Origin: Sphingomonas sp. LM7
GTDB lineage: Bacteria > Pseudomonadota > Alphaproteobacteria > Sphingomonadales > Sphingomonadaceae
Assembly (NCBI RefSeq): GCF_002002925.1
Contig: NZ_CP019511.1
Coordinates: 3,193,001 to 3,257,000, forward strand
Direction: 5' to 3'
DNA: 64,000 bases
A program made the translations under genes and the position numbers. The number at the start of each line of letters is the position of its first letter. Position 1 is the first letter of the stretch. The notes below the pieces were generated by a model. The model did not search any database and had not been told where the DNA came from. It was given only the letters and a program-made list of their open reading frames with translations. Below are positions 8,513 to 16,989 of this stretch, in pieces.

Positions 8513-10600
8513 GTGCTGCGTCAATATGAACTTGTAGACCGGGTCCTTTCCTACGACCCCGAAGCCGACGAGGCGCTGCTCAACCGCGCCTATGTGTTCT
8601 CGGTCAACGCCCATGGCAGCCAGAAGCGCGCGAGTGGCGACCCCTATTTCAGTCATCCGATCGAAGTGGCCGGCATCCTTACCGACCTCCACCTCGATGA
8701 TGAGACGATCGCCACGGCGATCCTCCACGATACGATCGAGGATACCGTCGCCACGCCCGAGGAGATCCGGCGGCTGTTCGGCGACAATGTAGCGCGAATG
8801 GTCGACGGGGTGACCAAGCTCTCCAAGATCGAGGCGCAGACCGAGAGCGAGCGCGCGGCGGAGAATTTACGCAAATTCCTGCTGGCGATGTCGGACGACA
8901 TCCGCGTGTTGCTGGTCAAGCTGGCCGACCGGCTGCACAACATGCGCACGCTCCACTTCATCAAGAACCCGGACAAGCGCAAGCGCATCGCCCGTGAGAC
9001 GATGGAGATCTATGCCCCGCTCGCCGAGCGGATCGGCATGTACGAGTTCATGAAGGAGATGCAGACGCTCGCCTTCCGCGAGCTCGAGCCTGAGGCCTAT
9101 GAGAGCATCACCAAGCGGCTCGACAATCTCTCGGTCGAGGGCGAGGACCGCATCGCCAAGATCGCGTCGGGATTGAAGCTGCTGCTCGGGCGTGGCGGAG
9201 TCGATGCCGAGATTTCAGGACGCGAGAAACATCCCTATTCGATCTGGAAGAAAATGTCCGAGCGCCATGTGTCGCTCGAGCAGCTCTCGGACATCATGGC
9301 GTTCCGCGCGATCGTCGAGACCGAAGAGGAATGCTATCGCGCATTGGGGGTGATCCATCGCCGCTGGCCGATGGTGCCGGGGCGGTTCAAGGATTATATC
9401 TCGACGCCCAAGCGCAACGGCTATCGCTCGCTTCACACCACGATCATGCATGCCGGCGATACCCGGGTGGAAATCCAGATTCGCACGCGCGACATGCACG
9501 CCCGCGCCGAGTTCGGGCTCGCCGCGCACTGGGCGTACAAGCAGGATTCGGTGCGGCCCGACACCCAGGTCAGCTGGATTCGCGACCTGATCGAGATCCT
9601 CGAGCATGCCGAAAGCCCCGAGGAGCTGCTCGAACATACCCGGATGGCGATGTACCAGGACCGGATCTTCGCTTTCACCCCCAAGGGCGAACTGATCCAG
9701 CTGCCCAAGGGATCGACACCGATCGACTTCGCCTATGCCGTCCACACCGATCTGGGCGACCAGGCGGTGGGCGCCAAGGTCAATGGCAAGGTGGTGCCGC
9801 TGCGCACCGAGATAGCGCAGGGCGATCAGGTCTCGATCCTGCGGTCCAAGGCGCAGGAGCCGCAGGCCAATTGGCTCAACTTCGCGATCACCGGCAAGGC
9901 ACGCGCAGCGATCCGCCGCCATATCCGGCACAAGGAGCGCGACGAAACCGTGGCGCTGGGGCGCAAGCTCTACGACGAGATCGTCGCGCGCCTACCCACC
10001 CCGCCGGGCGACGGTGCGCTCAAGGACGCACTCGCCCGCCTCAAGCTCGCGGACGAGGACGTGCTGATGGAGGCGATCGCGCGCCGCAAGCTGACCGACA
10101 TCCAGGTGATGGAAGCGGTGATGCCCGGCTCGACGGACGGCGCCGAGCACGAAATGCCCAGCCAGGCGCGGGCGATCGACATCAAGGGACTGACGCCCGG
10201 CGTCGCCTTCGATTTCGCCGAGGATTGCCGGCCGGTGCCGGGCGACCGCATCGTCGGCGTCCGCCGCCCCGGCGAACCGATCGAAGTCCATCGCATCGAT
10301 TGCGCCAGCCTGGCCGATACCGACGAGGACGATTGGGTGGACTTGACCTGGGGCGACAAGGCCGAGGGCGGCACTGCGCGGATCGCCGTCACGCTCAAGA
10401 ACGAGCCCGGCGCGCTGGGCGCGGTGGCGACGCTGATCGGCCAGCAAAAAGCCAATATCCTCGGCCTGCGCATGGATAATCGCGACACCACGTTTCACAC
10501 CAACACGATCGACCTGGAAGTCCGCAACGCCACGCATCTGATGCGGCTGCTCGCGGCGCTGCGGGCGGCGGATGCCGTGAATTCGGCCGAGCGTATCTGA
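8513..10600 (+). CDS. Bifunctional (p)ppGpp synthetase/hydrolase (RelA/SpoT homologue)
   Basis: Long RSH enzyme that makes and degrades the alarmone (p)ppGpp. Domain order: HD hydrolase with SHP and HDTIED (His and Asp metal ligands), synthetase with SGREKHPYSIWKKM and the RFKD motif typical of bifunctional Rel rather than RelA-only enzymes, TGS (IFAFTPKGELIQLPKGSTPIDFAYAVHT), a helical/zinc-finger-like region, and a C-terminal ACT domain (IAVTLKNEPGALGAVATLIG). I prefer GTG 8513 (695 aa) because homologues begin LRQYELV; ATG 8483 would add 10 residues, and neither has a clear ribosome binding site. Its TGA shares one base with the next ATG. It is probably the only long RSH in the genome, as is usual in this group. 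Confidence 0.95.
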   Translation: MLRQYELVDRVLSYDPEADEALLNRAYVFSVNAHGSQKRASGDPYFSHPIEVAGILTDLHLDDETIATAILHDTIEDTVATPEEIRRLFGDNVARMVDGVTKLSKIEAQTESERAAENLRKFLLAMSDDIRVLLVKLADRLHNMRTLHFIKNPDKRKRIARETMEIYAPLAERIGMYEFMKEMQTLAFRELEPEAYESITKRLDNLSVEGEDRIAKIASGLKLLLGRGGVDAEISGREKHPYSIWKKMSERHVSLEQLSDIMAFRAIVETEEECYRALGVIHRRWPMVPGRFKDYISTPKRNGYRSLHTTIMHAGDTRVEIQIRTRDMHARAEFGLAAHWAYKQDSVRPDTQVSWIRDLIEILEHAESPEELLEHTRMAMYQDRIFAFTPKGELIQLPKGSTPIDFAYAVHTDLGDQAVGAKVNGKVVPLRTEIAQGDQVSILRSKAQEPQANWLNFAITGKARAAIRRHIRHKERDETVALGRKLYDEIVARLPTPPGDGALKDALARLKLADEDVLMEAIARRKLTDIQVMEAVMPGSTDGAEHEMPSQARAIDIKGLTPGVAFDFAEDCRPVPGDRIVGVRRPGEPIEVHRIDCASLADTDEDDWVDLTWGDKAEGGTARIAVTLKNEPGALGAVATLIGQQKANILGLRMDNRDTTFHTNTIDLEVRNATHLMRLLAALRAADAVNSAERI

Positions 10601-11202
10601 TGCTCGCCGCCGCTTTGCTCCTACTCGCAGTGCCCCCTTCCCTTGCACCCGCCAGCCCGGTGACGGCGCAAAAGGCCGCGCCGATGAACGACCAGCGCTT
10701 CTGGAGCATCATCGAGCGTTCGTCTGCCCGGGATCAGGCGCAGCAGAAGGCCAATCTGCGTCGCAGCCTCGCGGTGTTGCCAGTGACGGATCTGATCGCA
10801 TGGCAGGCGGCCTATGATGCAAAGCGTACCGCGGCCTATAGCTGGGACCTGTGGGGCGCGGCCTATGTCATTCATGGCGGCGCGTCGGATGACGGTTTCG
10901 ACTATTTCCGCAGCTGGCTGATCGCGCGCGGACGCCGCGTCTATGAAAGCGCGCTTGCCGACCCGGATAGCCTTGCCACAGCCATCGCTGCGGGGACTAC
11001 CGAACCCGCCGAGTTCGAAGGCCTCGGCTACGTCGCGATTGAACTCTGGGCGACGCGCACCGGACGCGATCCCGCGCAAATGCCGAGCGACGTGGCGCAA
11101 CCGTCCCAGCCGACCGGCAAGCCGTGGACGGAGGAAAATGCCGTCCTCGCGGCGCGCTATCCGAAGCTATGGAAGCGTTTCGGCAGCGCGCCACTCGGAT
11201 AG
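10600..11202 (+). CDS. Exported DUF4240 protein
   Basis: A 200-aa protein whose residues 29-150 match the DUF4240 pattern: MNDQRFWSIIERSS, then LAVLPVTDLIAWQ, then the strongly conserved YSWDLWGAAYVIHGG and SDDGFDYFRSWLIARGRRVYESALADPDSL. Family members are usually cytoplasmic; here a hydrophobic, Ala/Pro-rich N-terminus (residues 1-24) looks like a signal peptide. ATG 10600 overlaps the RSH stop (TGATG), so translation is likely coupled. If the signal is not real, an internal ATG at 10684 would give a canonical-length DUF4240. Function is unknown. Confidence 0.75.
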   Translation: MLAAALLLLAVPPSLAPASPVTAQKAAPMNDQRFWSIIERSSARDQAQQKANLRRSLAVLPVTDLIAWQAAYDAKRTAAYSWDLWGAAYVIHGGASDDGFDYFRSWLIARGRRVYESALADPDSLATAIAAGTTEPAEFEGLGYVAIELWATRTGRDPAQMPSDVAQPSQPTGKPWTEENAVLAARYPKLWKRFGSAPLG

Positions 11203-11205
11203 GCG

Positions 11206-12171
11206 CTAGCCCCCCGCCGCCTTGGTCGCCTGGTCCATCAGCGCCTTGGCGATGCGGATCGCGTCGGCTTCCTTGATCTTGCCGGCCTGAAGCTCGTCGG
11301 CGATCTCGAGGACGCGGCCGCTGATCACGGTGCCGTGATCGGCTTCCTCGGTGATGCGGATGCCGCCCTTGGCCGCAGCGATGCGGTCCCATTCGGCGCG
11401 GATCGCGACCCAATAGCCCTTGGTCGCCGCCCAATAGTCCTCGGCTGCCTTGACGTTGAAGGCGTCGTCCCTCGTGTAGCTGTTGAGGACATATTCCTGG
11501 ACGATCGGGGCGAGCGTGCCGCTGACCTCGCCCATCTTGAGATTGTCCTGCCAGTGGATCCAACCCGCGGGGCCGCGGGCGTGCCGGTTTATCCCGAGAT
11601 AGCGGTCATAGACCGGGCCGCGGATCGCGTCGCGGCGGGCGAGCGGGCGCCAGCTCTCGCCCGATTGCCAGCGGCGCACGCCGCCGAATGTTTCCCACTT
11701 GCCCCAGCCGCCGTAGCGCGGGCTGTCGTCGACTTGGTAGACGGTCTGCGACCACACGCCCTTGCGCGCTTCGGGCGAGAGCGCAGTCCAGGTCCACGCA
11801 TCGGGACCGGCATAAGTGAGGACGCGCGCGGGCTCATATTCCCAATCCTGCCGCCAATGCTTGATCACCATCGGCGTGCCGCCGGCATCGACGACGAGCA
11901 GATGCTGGAGGCGGATGAGGCGGCCCGTGTCCTCGATCACGCGGACGACTTCGTGTCCGCCCGATACCTTAGCCGGGATCGGCGTGTAATCGGCGCGCCA
12001 CGACGTCGCTTCCTGCATGTCGAAGCGGACCTTGTAATTGCCCGCCATGCCTAGGATGTCGGCGCGGTCGGCATCGAACCTGGATGCAGGCGCGACTGCC
12101 GGCGTAGGCTGGGCGAGGACCGGGATCGGCGCGAGCAGCGCGAGTGCGGCGGCGAAGCGAAGGCTCTTCAT
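11206..12171 (-). CDS. Exported DUF6607-type protein, TonB-receptor partner
   Basis: A 321-aa protein with signal peptide MKSLRFAAALALLAPIPVLA. The mature part is rich in Trp and Tyr and contains GNYKVRFDMQEA, IKHWRQDWEYEP, WTALSPEARKGVWSQTVYQVDDSPRYGGWGKWE and GPAGWIHWQDNLKMGE. I assign the DUF6607 family, which often neighbours TonB-dependent receptors. It starts 14 bp after the haem-type receptor gene on the same strand, so it should be co-transcribed from the Fur-box promoter. The role is unknown; a haem or metal-complex handling role in the periplasm is inference from context. Confidence 0.78.
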   Translation of the reverse strand: MKSLRFAAALALLAPIPVLAQPTPAVAPASRFDADRADILGMAGNYKVRFDMQEATSWRADYTPIPAKVSGGHEVVRVIEDTGRLIRLQHLLVVDAGGTPMVIKHWRQDWEYEPARVLTYAGPDAWTWTALSPEARKGVWSQTVYQVDDSPRYGGWGKWETFGGVRRWQSGESWRPLARRDAIRGPVYDRYLGINRHARGPAGWIHWQDNLKMGEVSGTLAPIVQEYVLNSYTRDDAFNVKAAEDYWAATKGYWVAIRAEWDRIAAAKGGIRITEEADHGTVISGRVLEIADELQAGKIKEADAIRIAKALMDQATKAAGG

Positions 12172-12185
12172 GATGCGATTCCTCC

Positions 12186-14378
12186 TCAGAACCGGTAGCT
12201 GATCGAGACGCTGCCGTTGCGGCCCGGCTGGGTATAGGCATCCTTGACCGTCGAGGTGTCGGCGAGGCCACGCACGTCGTTCCACCAGGCATATTTGCGG
12301 TCGAACAGATTGAATACCCCGGCGCGCAAGGTCAGGCCCTGGGTCAGCCGGAAGAAAGCCGTGGCGTCGAGGATGGTGAAGGCACCGGGCCGATAGCAGA
12401 CGCCGGTGCAGATGCCCGTGGTCGCATCCACGGCCTTTTGCGCGCTGTGGGTGGCGATCAGCTGGCCGCCGAAGCGCCCGTCGGCGTCGCGATAGCCGGC
12501 GCCCACGACCAGCTTTAACGGATCCACCGTCGAAAGCGGCGAACGCGCGCCATCGGGATGGATCACATCGCCTTCGGCATAGGAAAGCGCCACCCGCCCG
12601 GTGAAGCCGCCGACATTGGCTTCGAACCGTGCCTCTGCGCCCTTCACTTTGGCGCGATCTAGATTGACGAACTGGTAGATCGCCGGGTTTGCCGGGGTGA
12701 AGCCGCCGCTGACCACTTCCTGCGAGATGAAGTCCTCATAATCGGCGTGGAATGCGGTCAGGTCGACGCGGATGCCGCCCTTTTCATAGCGCAGCCCGGC
12801 CTCGATGCTCTCGCTCGTCTCGGGCCCGAGATCGGGGTTGGGGCGCGAGGTGTAGCCAAAGGCGATGTTCGAGAAGAACTGGTTCACCTGGCCCGGCTCG
12901 GGCGCCTTGAAGCCCTGGGCATAATTGGCGAACAGCCGGATGCCGCTGCCCGCCTGGAGCACCGCGCCGAGCTTGGGCGAGACGCGCGAATCGCTCTGCG
13001 CCGCGCCGGCGAAGCTCGGCAGCAGCGGATCGTCCTGCGGCGACAGGTCGTATGCATCGAAGCGCAGCGCAGGGTACAGCGTCAGCGGGCCGAGCGCGAT
13101 CTCGTCGGCGATGTACACGCCGGCCAGCGTATAGTCGGTTTCGGGGAAGGCGCGGGTCGGGAAGACCTCGCCCGCGGGCGGCAGCACGCCGTCGCGCAGG
13201 CCGCGCTGGCGAGTCTTGCTGATATCGCCGCCGATTACCACGCGGTGCGCGAGCCCGCCGGTGGCGAAGCCCGAACGCAGCTCGACCGAGGCGCCGTAGA
13301 CGGTGTTCTCGAAGGTGTTGAGCCGTTCGCGATCGGCGGCGGGGGTGCGGTCCTCGTCGGTGAACTGGCGGTCGTCGGCATCCTGCCAGAAGGCGCTGAT
13401 CCGGGCGTAGTCGAACGCGCCTTCGCCGGTCCAGGTCCAGTCGCCGGCGATGCGGCCGCGCTTGCCGGTGTCGCGCGCTTCGAGCAGCTCGACCGTCGCG
13501 CTGCGCCCGGTGAGCACCTCGGTGAACAAATGAGTGTCGAGATATTCGCCGGTCAGGCGGAAGCGGTTGCCGCCGGGACCGTCATAGACGATGCGGCCGA
13601 GCACTGCGTTGGAGCGGCCGTCCTGCGGATTGGGCTCGGTGCGCGCGGCGCCGAGGCCGCCGACATCGCCCTTGTTGTCGAGCTCGCTGAAGTCGCGGCG
13701 GGTATAAGCGAGCATCGCCGACCAGTCGCCGCTGCGCCCGGCGAGGATCGCGGTCTGCGAAAATTCATTGTCCGCCGAACTGTAGGCCGAGCGCGCGAGC
13801 CCGCCGACCGACTTGTCGCCCGCCAGGAAATCCGCCGGGTTGCTGGTGACGAAGCTCACCGCGCCGGCCAGCCCGTCGCTGCCGTACAGCGCCGAGGCGG
13901 CGCCGCGCAGGATCTCGACCGACTTGATCAGCCCGACATCGACATAGTCGCCGCGCCCGGCCGCCTGCGCGCCGAAAGTGAAGCCGTCGGGAACGCGGAC
14001 GCCGTCGACCTGCATCAGCACGCGATTGCCGCCGATCCCGCGGATGACGAAGCCTTCATTGCCTGCGCGGCCGGTGACGCCCAGCGCGGCGCCGAAGCGC
14101 GTCGGCGCGCGCGGGACAGTGACGCCCGGCTCGAAGCGGACGAGATCCTTGATGTCGGTCGCCAGTTCGTCGGCGATGCGGCGCTCGTCGATCACGGTGA
14201 CGGTGGCGGGCGCATCGACGGTGGCGAGCGGCTGGCGCGTCGCAGTGACGGTGATCGGCCGCGGATCGACCACTTCCTCGCCCTGCGTCGGCGCGCCTTG
14301 CGTGACGTCCTGCGCCATTGCCGGCGTCGCCGCCGCGCATGCCAGTACGCTGATCCCCGTTGCTACCCACCGCTTCAT
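12186..14378 (-). CDS. TonB-dependent haemoglobin/haem-type receptor
   Basis: A 730-aa outer-membrane receptor for energised uptake of an iron source. Signal peptide is MKRWVATGISVLACAAATPAMA (ATG 14378), followed by the TonB box ITVTATRQP and a plug domain with FVIRGIGGNRVLMQVDGVR and ILRGAASALYGSDGLAGAVSF. The barrel contains FKAPEPGQVNQFF and NPDLGPETSESIEAGLRY, which resemble the FRAP/NPNL signature of haem and haemoglobin receptors. The C-terminus SISYRF fits a final barrel strand. A Fur-box-like palindrome lies 18 bp upstream of the ATG. The exact ligand (haem, haemoglobin or another complex) is inferred. Confidence 0.9.
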   Translation of the reverse strand: MKRWVATGISVLACAAATPAMAQDVTQGAPTQGEEVVDPRPITVTATRQPLATVDAPATVTVIDERRIADELATDIKDLVRFEPGVTVPRAPTRFGAALGVTGRAGNEGFVIRGIGGNRVLMQVDGVRVPDGFTFGAQAAGRGDYVDVGLIKSVEILRGAASALYGSDGLAGAVSFVTSNPADFLAGDKSVGGLARSAYSSADNEFSQTAILAGRSGDWSAMLAYTRRDFSELDNKGDVGGLGAARTEPNPQDGRSNAVLGRIVYDGPGGNRFRLTGEYLDTHLFTEVLTGRSATVELLEARDTGKRGRIAGDWTWTGEGAFDYARISAFWQDADDRQFTDEDRTPAADRERLNTFENTVYGASVELRSGFATGGLAHRVVIGGDISKTRQRGLRDGVLPPAGEVFPTRAFPETDYTLAGVYIADEIALGPLTLYPALRFDAYDLSPQDDPLLPSFAGAAQSDSRVSPKLGAVLQAGSGIRLFANYAQGFKAPEPGQVNQFFSNIAFGYTSRPNPDLGPETSESIEAGLRYEKGGIRVDLTAFHADYEDFISQEVVSGGFTPANPAIYQFVNLDRAKVKGAEARFEANVGGFTGRVALSYAEGDVIHPDGARSPLSTVDPLKLVVGAGYRDADGRFGGQLIATHSAQKAVDATTGICTGVCYRPGAFTILDATAFFRLTQGLTLRAGVFNLFDRKYAWWNDVRGLADTSTVKDAYTQPGRNGSVSISYRF

Positions 14379-14395
14379 TGAAATAAACCTTTCGC

Positions 14396-14416
14396 TAACG
14401 AGACTGACTCGCATTA
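14396..14416 (-). promoter_or_regulatory. Fur-box-like operator of the haem-type receptor
   Basis: On the minus strand the core aatgcgagtcagtctcgtt (14415 down to 14397) matches the E. coli-type Fur consensus aatgagaatcattctcatt at 15 of 19 positions and is itself an imperfect palindrome extended to taa/tta at both ends. It sits 18 bp from the receptor ATG, where bound Fur would block transcription. This predicts iron-repressed expression of the receptor and DUF6607 gene. Confidence 0.75.
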
Positions 14417-14534
14417 GCGTCGGTTAGGATCATCATTCATGCGGGTCAATGCCGTAACGAAGTCGGGAGCGCGCATCGGGGCCACGCGCAATTTCATGTG
14501 ACGGCGAAGCCACACGCCGCTACAGCGGCCGGTC

Positions 14535-15560
14535 ATGAAGAGGCCCAAGCTTTCCGTCGTCATCCCCTGCTACAATGAAGAGGCGTGCCTCGAGGCGCTG
14601 CACGGCCGCGTGTCGGCCGCGGCGCAGGCGAGCGTGGGCAACGACTACGAGATCGTGCTGATCAACGACGGCTCGCGCGACCAGAGCTGGAAAGTGATGC
14701 AGCGGCTGTGCGAAGCCGATCCGCGCCTCGTCGCGATCAACCTCTCGCGTAACCACGGCCACCAGCTCGCGCTAACTGCCGGGCTCGATCTGTGCGCGGG
14801 CGAGGAGATCCTGATTATCGACGCCGATTTGCAGGATCCGCCCGAGCTGATGACCGACATGCGCGCGGCGATGAAGAGCCAGGGCGCCGACGTCGTCTAT
14901 GCCGTGCGGCGCAAGCGTGACGGCGAGACGATCTTCAAGAAGATCACTGCCGCCTTTTTCTATCGCATGCTCGACCGGATCACCGACACGCCGATCCCGC
15001 TCGACACCGGCGACTTCCGACTGATGACGCGGCGCGCGCTCGACGCGTTCCTGTCGCTCCCCGAACAGGCGCGCTTCATCCGCGGGATGGTCGCCTGGGT
15101 CGGGTTCAAGCAAGTGCCCTTCCCCTATGACCGGCACGAGCGGCTGGCGGGCGAGAGCAAATATCCGCTCGGCAAGATGATCCGCTTCGCATTGGACGCG
15201 ATCACTGGCTTCTCGACTGCGCCGTTGCGTTTCGCCAGCCATGTCGGGCTGCTGCTCACCGGCGCCTCGGTGCTGCTCATCCTCTACATCATCGTCGCGT
15301 GGCTGATGGGCAATGCGATCCAGGGCTGGACCTCGACGATGCTCGTCGTGGTGGTGATCGGCGCGGTGCAGATGTTCGTGCTGGGGATGATCGGCGAATA
15401 TCTCGGGCGGCTGTACGTCGAGTCGAAGCGGCGGCCATTGTACCTCGTCGCCGACGTCGCCGGGCCGGTGCGCGGCCATGCGTCGCTGGGCTATCGCTTC
15501 GAGGATTCGGGCGAAGTCAGCGTCTCGCCGCAGGTTACGCGGAGCGAGGCGGCCGAATAG
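14535..15560 (+). CDS. Polyprenyl-phosphate glycosyltransferase (GT2, GtrB/ArnC-like)
   Basis: A 341-aa enzyme that should transfer a sugar from a nucleotide donor to a polyprenyl phosphate at the inner membrane. The N-terminal GT-A domain (about 5-230) starts LSVVIPCYNEE and has INDGSRD, the IDADLQDP metal motif, and a GDFRLMTRRALDAF loop. Two membrane helices follow (about 236-258 and 272-297), the layout of GtrB and DPMS-like enzymes. Neighbouring GtrA (flippase-like) and GT-C membrane genes fit a scheme in which the lipid-linked sugar is flipped and used in the periplasm. The sugar and acceptor are unknown. Confidence 0.9.
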   Translation: MKRPKLSVVIPCYNEEACLEALHGRVSAAAQASVGNDYEIVLINDGSRDQSWKVMQRLCEADPRLVAINLSRNHGHQLALTAGLDLCAGEEILIIDADLQDPPELMTDMRAAMKSQGADVVYAVRRKRDGETIFKKITAAFFYRMLDRITDTPIPLDTGDFRLMTRRALDAFLSLPEQARFIRGMVAWVGFKQVPFPYDRHERLAGESKYPLGKMIRFALDAITGFSTAPLRFASHVGLLLTGASVLLILYIIVAWLMGNAIQGWTSTMLVVVVIGAVQMFVLGMIGEYLGRLYVESKRRPLYLVADVAGPVRGHASLGYRFEDSGEVSVSPQVTRSEAAE

Positions 15561-15630
15561 CTACCTTGGAGAGTGCTGCGTAACCTCACGGTGGGTTGCC
15601 CGGAGCCGGACGGGGGGGAGGGGGACCCCG

Positions 15631-16359
15631 TTACTTCTTCGAAGCCAGCGTGATCAGCGACAGCCCCGGCGGCAGCGGCACGCGGCCGACCATGTGGCGC
15701 TCGAGCCGGAAAATCCCTTCGAACAAGGTGTTGAGCGGCTTGGGCGGGGGCGAATCGTCGCTGTCGTCCTTGCCCATCAGCTTGCCGGCGAAGCGCGCCG
15801 CGACTGCGACCGGGAACAGCAGCGAATTGAAATAGCCGAGCTTGGCGCCTTGCAGCCCGGCCTTGTCGAGCAGTGCCTCGAACCCGGCCTTCGAATAGCG
15901 CCGCTTGTGGTGGTTGACCACGTCGTGCGCGCTCCACATCCATTGGTGCGCGGGGACCGTGATCAGGATGCGGCCGCCGGGCTTGAGCGCGGTGGCGATG
16001 GCCTGCAATGCCGCGACATCGTCCTCGACATGCTCGATCACGTCGAGCACCGCGACGAGGTCGTAGCTACCGGGCTCAATGCCGACCAGATCGGGAAGCG
16101 GCGAGGTGCCGACGGGCTTGCCGAGCCGTTCGCTGGCCTTGGCGCCTGCGGTCTCGTCGATCTCGATCGCGTCGATCTCGCCGAACTGGGCGAGCATCGG
16201 GAGGTTGTGCCCGGTGCCGCAGCCGATCTCGAGAATGCGCGCGCCCTGGGGCAAATCGCCCCAGCGCGTCAGGTAATCGGCGAGGATGTCGCGGCGGGCG
16301 CGATACCACCAATGCGTGGTGTCGTGCGCGGCCATGCGCTCATAAACGATGCGGTCCAT
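15631..16359 (-). CDS. Class I SAM-dependent methyltransferase
   Basis: A 242-aa cytoplasmic protein. SAM-binding motif I is ILEIGCGTGHNLPML (about 42-56), the acidic loop is IDAIEIDE, motif II is YDLVAVLDVIEHVEDD, and post-motif LKPGGRILITVPAHQWMWSAHD is typical of Methyltransf_11/23 enzymes. The C-terminal 80 residues hold a hydrophobic segment around YFNSLLFPVAVAARFAG, suggesting membrane association. Its ATG lies directly after the GtrA stop, so the two form a transcription unit. A role in modifying a sugar or lipid of the neighbouring pathway is inference. Confidence 0.85.
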   Translation of the reverse strand: MDRIVYERMAAHDTTHWWYRARRDILADYLTRWGDLPQGARILEIGCGTGHNLPMLAQFGEIDAIEIDETAGAKASERLGKPVGTSPLPDLVGIEPGSYDLVAVLDVIEHVEDDVAALQAIATALKPGGRILITVPAHQWMWSAHDVVNHHKRRYSKAGFEALLDKAGLQGAKLGYFNSLLFPVAVAARFAGKLMGKDDSDDSPPPKPLNTLFEGIFRLERHMVGRVPLPPGLSLITLASKK

Positions 16360-16360
16360 T

Positions 16361-16789
16361 CTATCCGAATACCCATTGCCGGTTGAGCGCGAAAGTCGCG
16401 AACGGCGTTATCAGCACGATCGGCACCAAAGGGAGCCATTGCGGTCCGTGGAGCGGCCCGGTGATGACCCAGGTGAAGGCCGCGTTGAGGAGGAGGCCGA
16501 AGCCCTGCACGACGAGGAATTTCAAGTGCTGGCGCCCGCTCTGGTCGCGCGTGCCGTGCCCCTTGAAGCTCCAGAAGCTGTGGAGGAAGAAACCGCAGGT
16601 CACCGCGACGAGGAACGCCGGCGGCACCGCGGCCACCGCGAGGTTCTTGGGCAGCACGAAATAAGCGAGCGGCAAATACACCGCCGAATAGATCACCGTG
16701 GAGATCCCCCCGGCGATGCCGAACCGGATCAGCTGGCCGAGCACGCCGCCGGCCATCAGGGAATCCAGTCGATCAAGGATAGCTGCCAC
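16361..16789 (-). CDS. GtrA-family membrane protein
   Basis: Small four-helix inner-membrane protein of the GtrA family, thought to help flip polyprenyl-phosphate-linked sugars. The pattern is LIRFGIAGGISTVIYSAVY, then a second helix, then VTCGFFLHSFWSFKGHG, then KFLVVQGFGLLLNAAFTW and a final helix ending FALNRQWVFG. Start choice is uncertain: GTG 16789 has AAAGG about 6 bp upstream and gives 142 aa; GTG 16807 and ATG 16756 are also in frame. It is followed without a gap by the methyltransferase gene. Confidence 0.85.
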   Translation of the reverse strand: MAAILDRLDSLMAGGVLGQLIRFGIAGGISTVIYSAVYLPLAYFVLPKNLAVAAVPPAFLVAVTCGFFLHSFWSFKGHGTRDQSGRQHLKFLVVQGFGLLLNAAFTWVITGPLHGPQWLPLVPIVLITPFATFALNRQWVFG

Positions 16790-16814
16790 TCTCTGCCTTT
16801 GTTCCACGCAATAT

Positions 16815-16930
16815 CCGTTCGGGCTGCGCTTGTCGAAGCCGTGTACTTCCTAGAGAAGAAAGACAGCCCCCTTCGACTGCCTGCCAAGGCAGGCGCTCAG
16901 GACAGGCTTGGACAAGCTCAGGGCGAACGG
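16815..16930. repeat. Dispersed-type inverted repeat in a divergent promoter region
   Basis: Arms at 16815-16840 and 16905-16930 are complementary at 22 of 26 positions; the arm motif contains cttgtcgaag / ttggacaagctcagg, a pattern seen in many sphingomonad intergenic repeats. The loop has its own perfect hairpin (gcctgcc-aa-ggcaggc, about 16878-16893). It separates gtrA from the GT-C gene. Confidence 0.65.
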
Positions 16931-16989
16931 ATGGGATTGCCGCAGCCGCGCAGCGCACTAGAGGGCTGTCGAGCCAAGGGGAAGCGATT

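Noticed and set aside
12747..14381. 544-codon plus-strand ORF opposite the haem-type receptor
   Set aside because: Antisense shadow; the receptor has signal peptide, TonB box, plug and barrel motifs.
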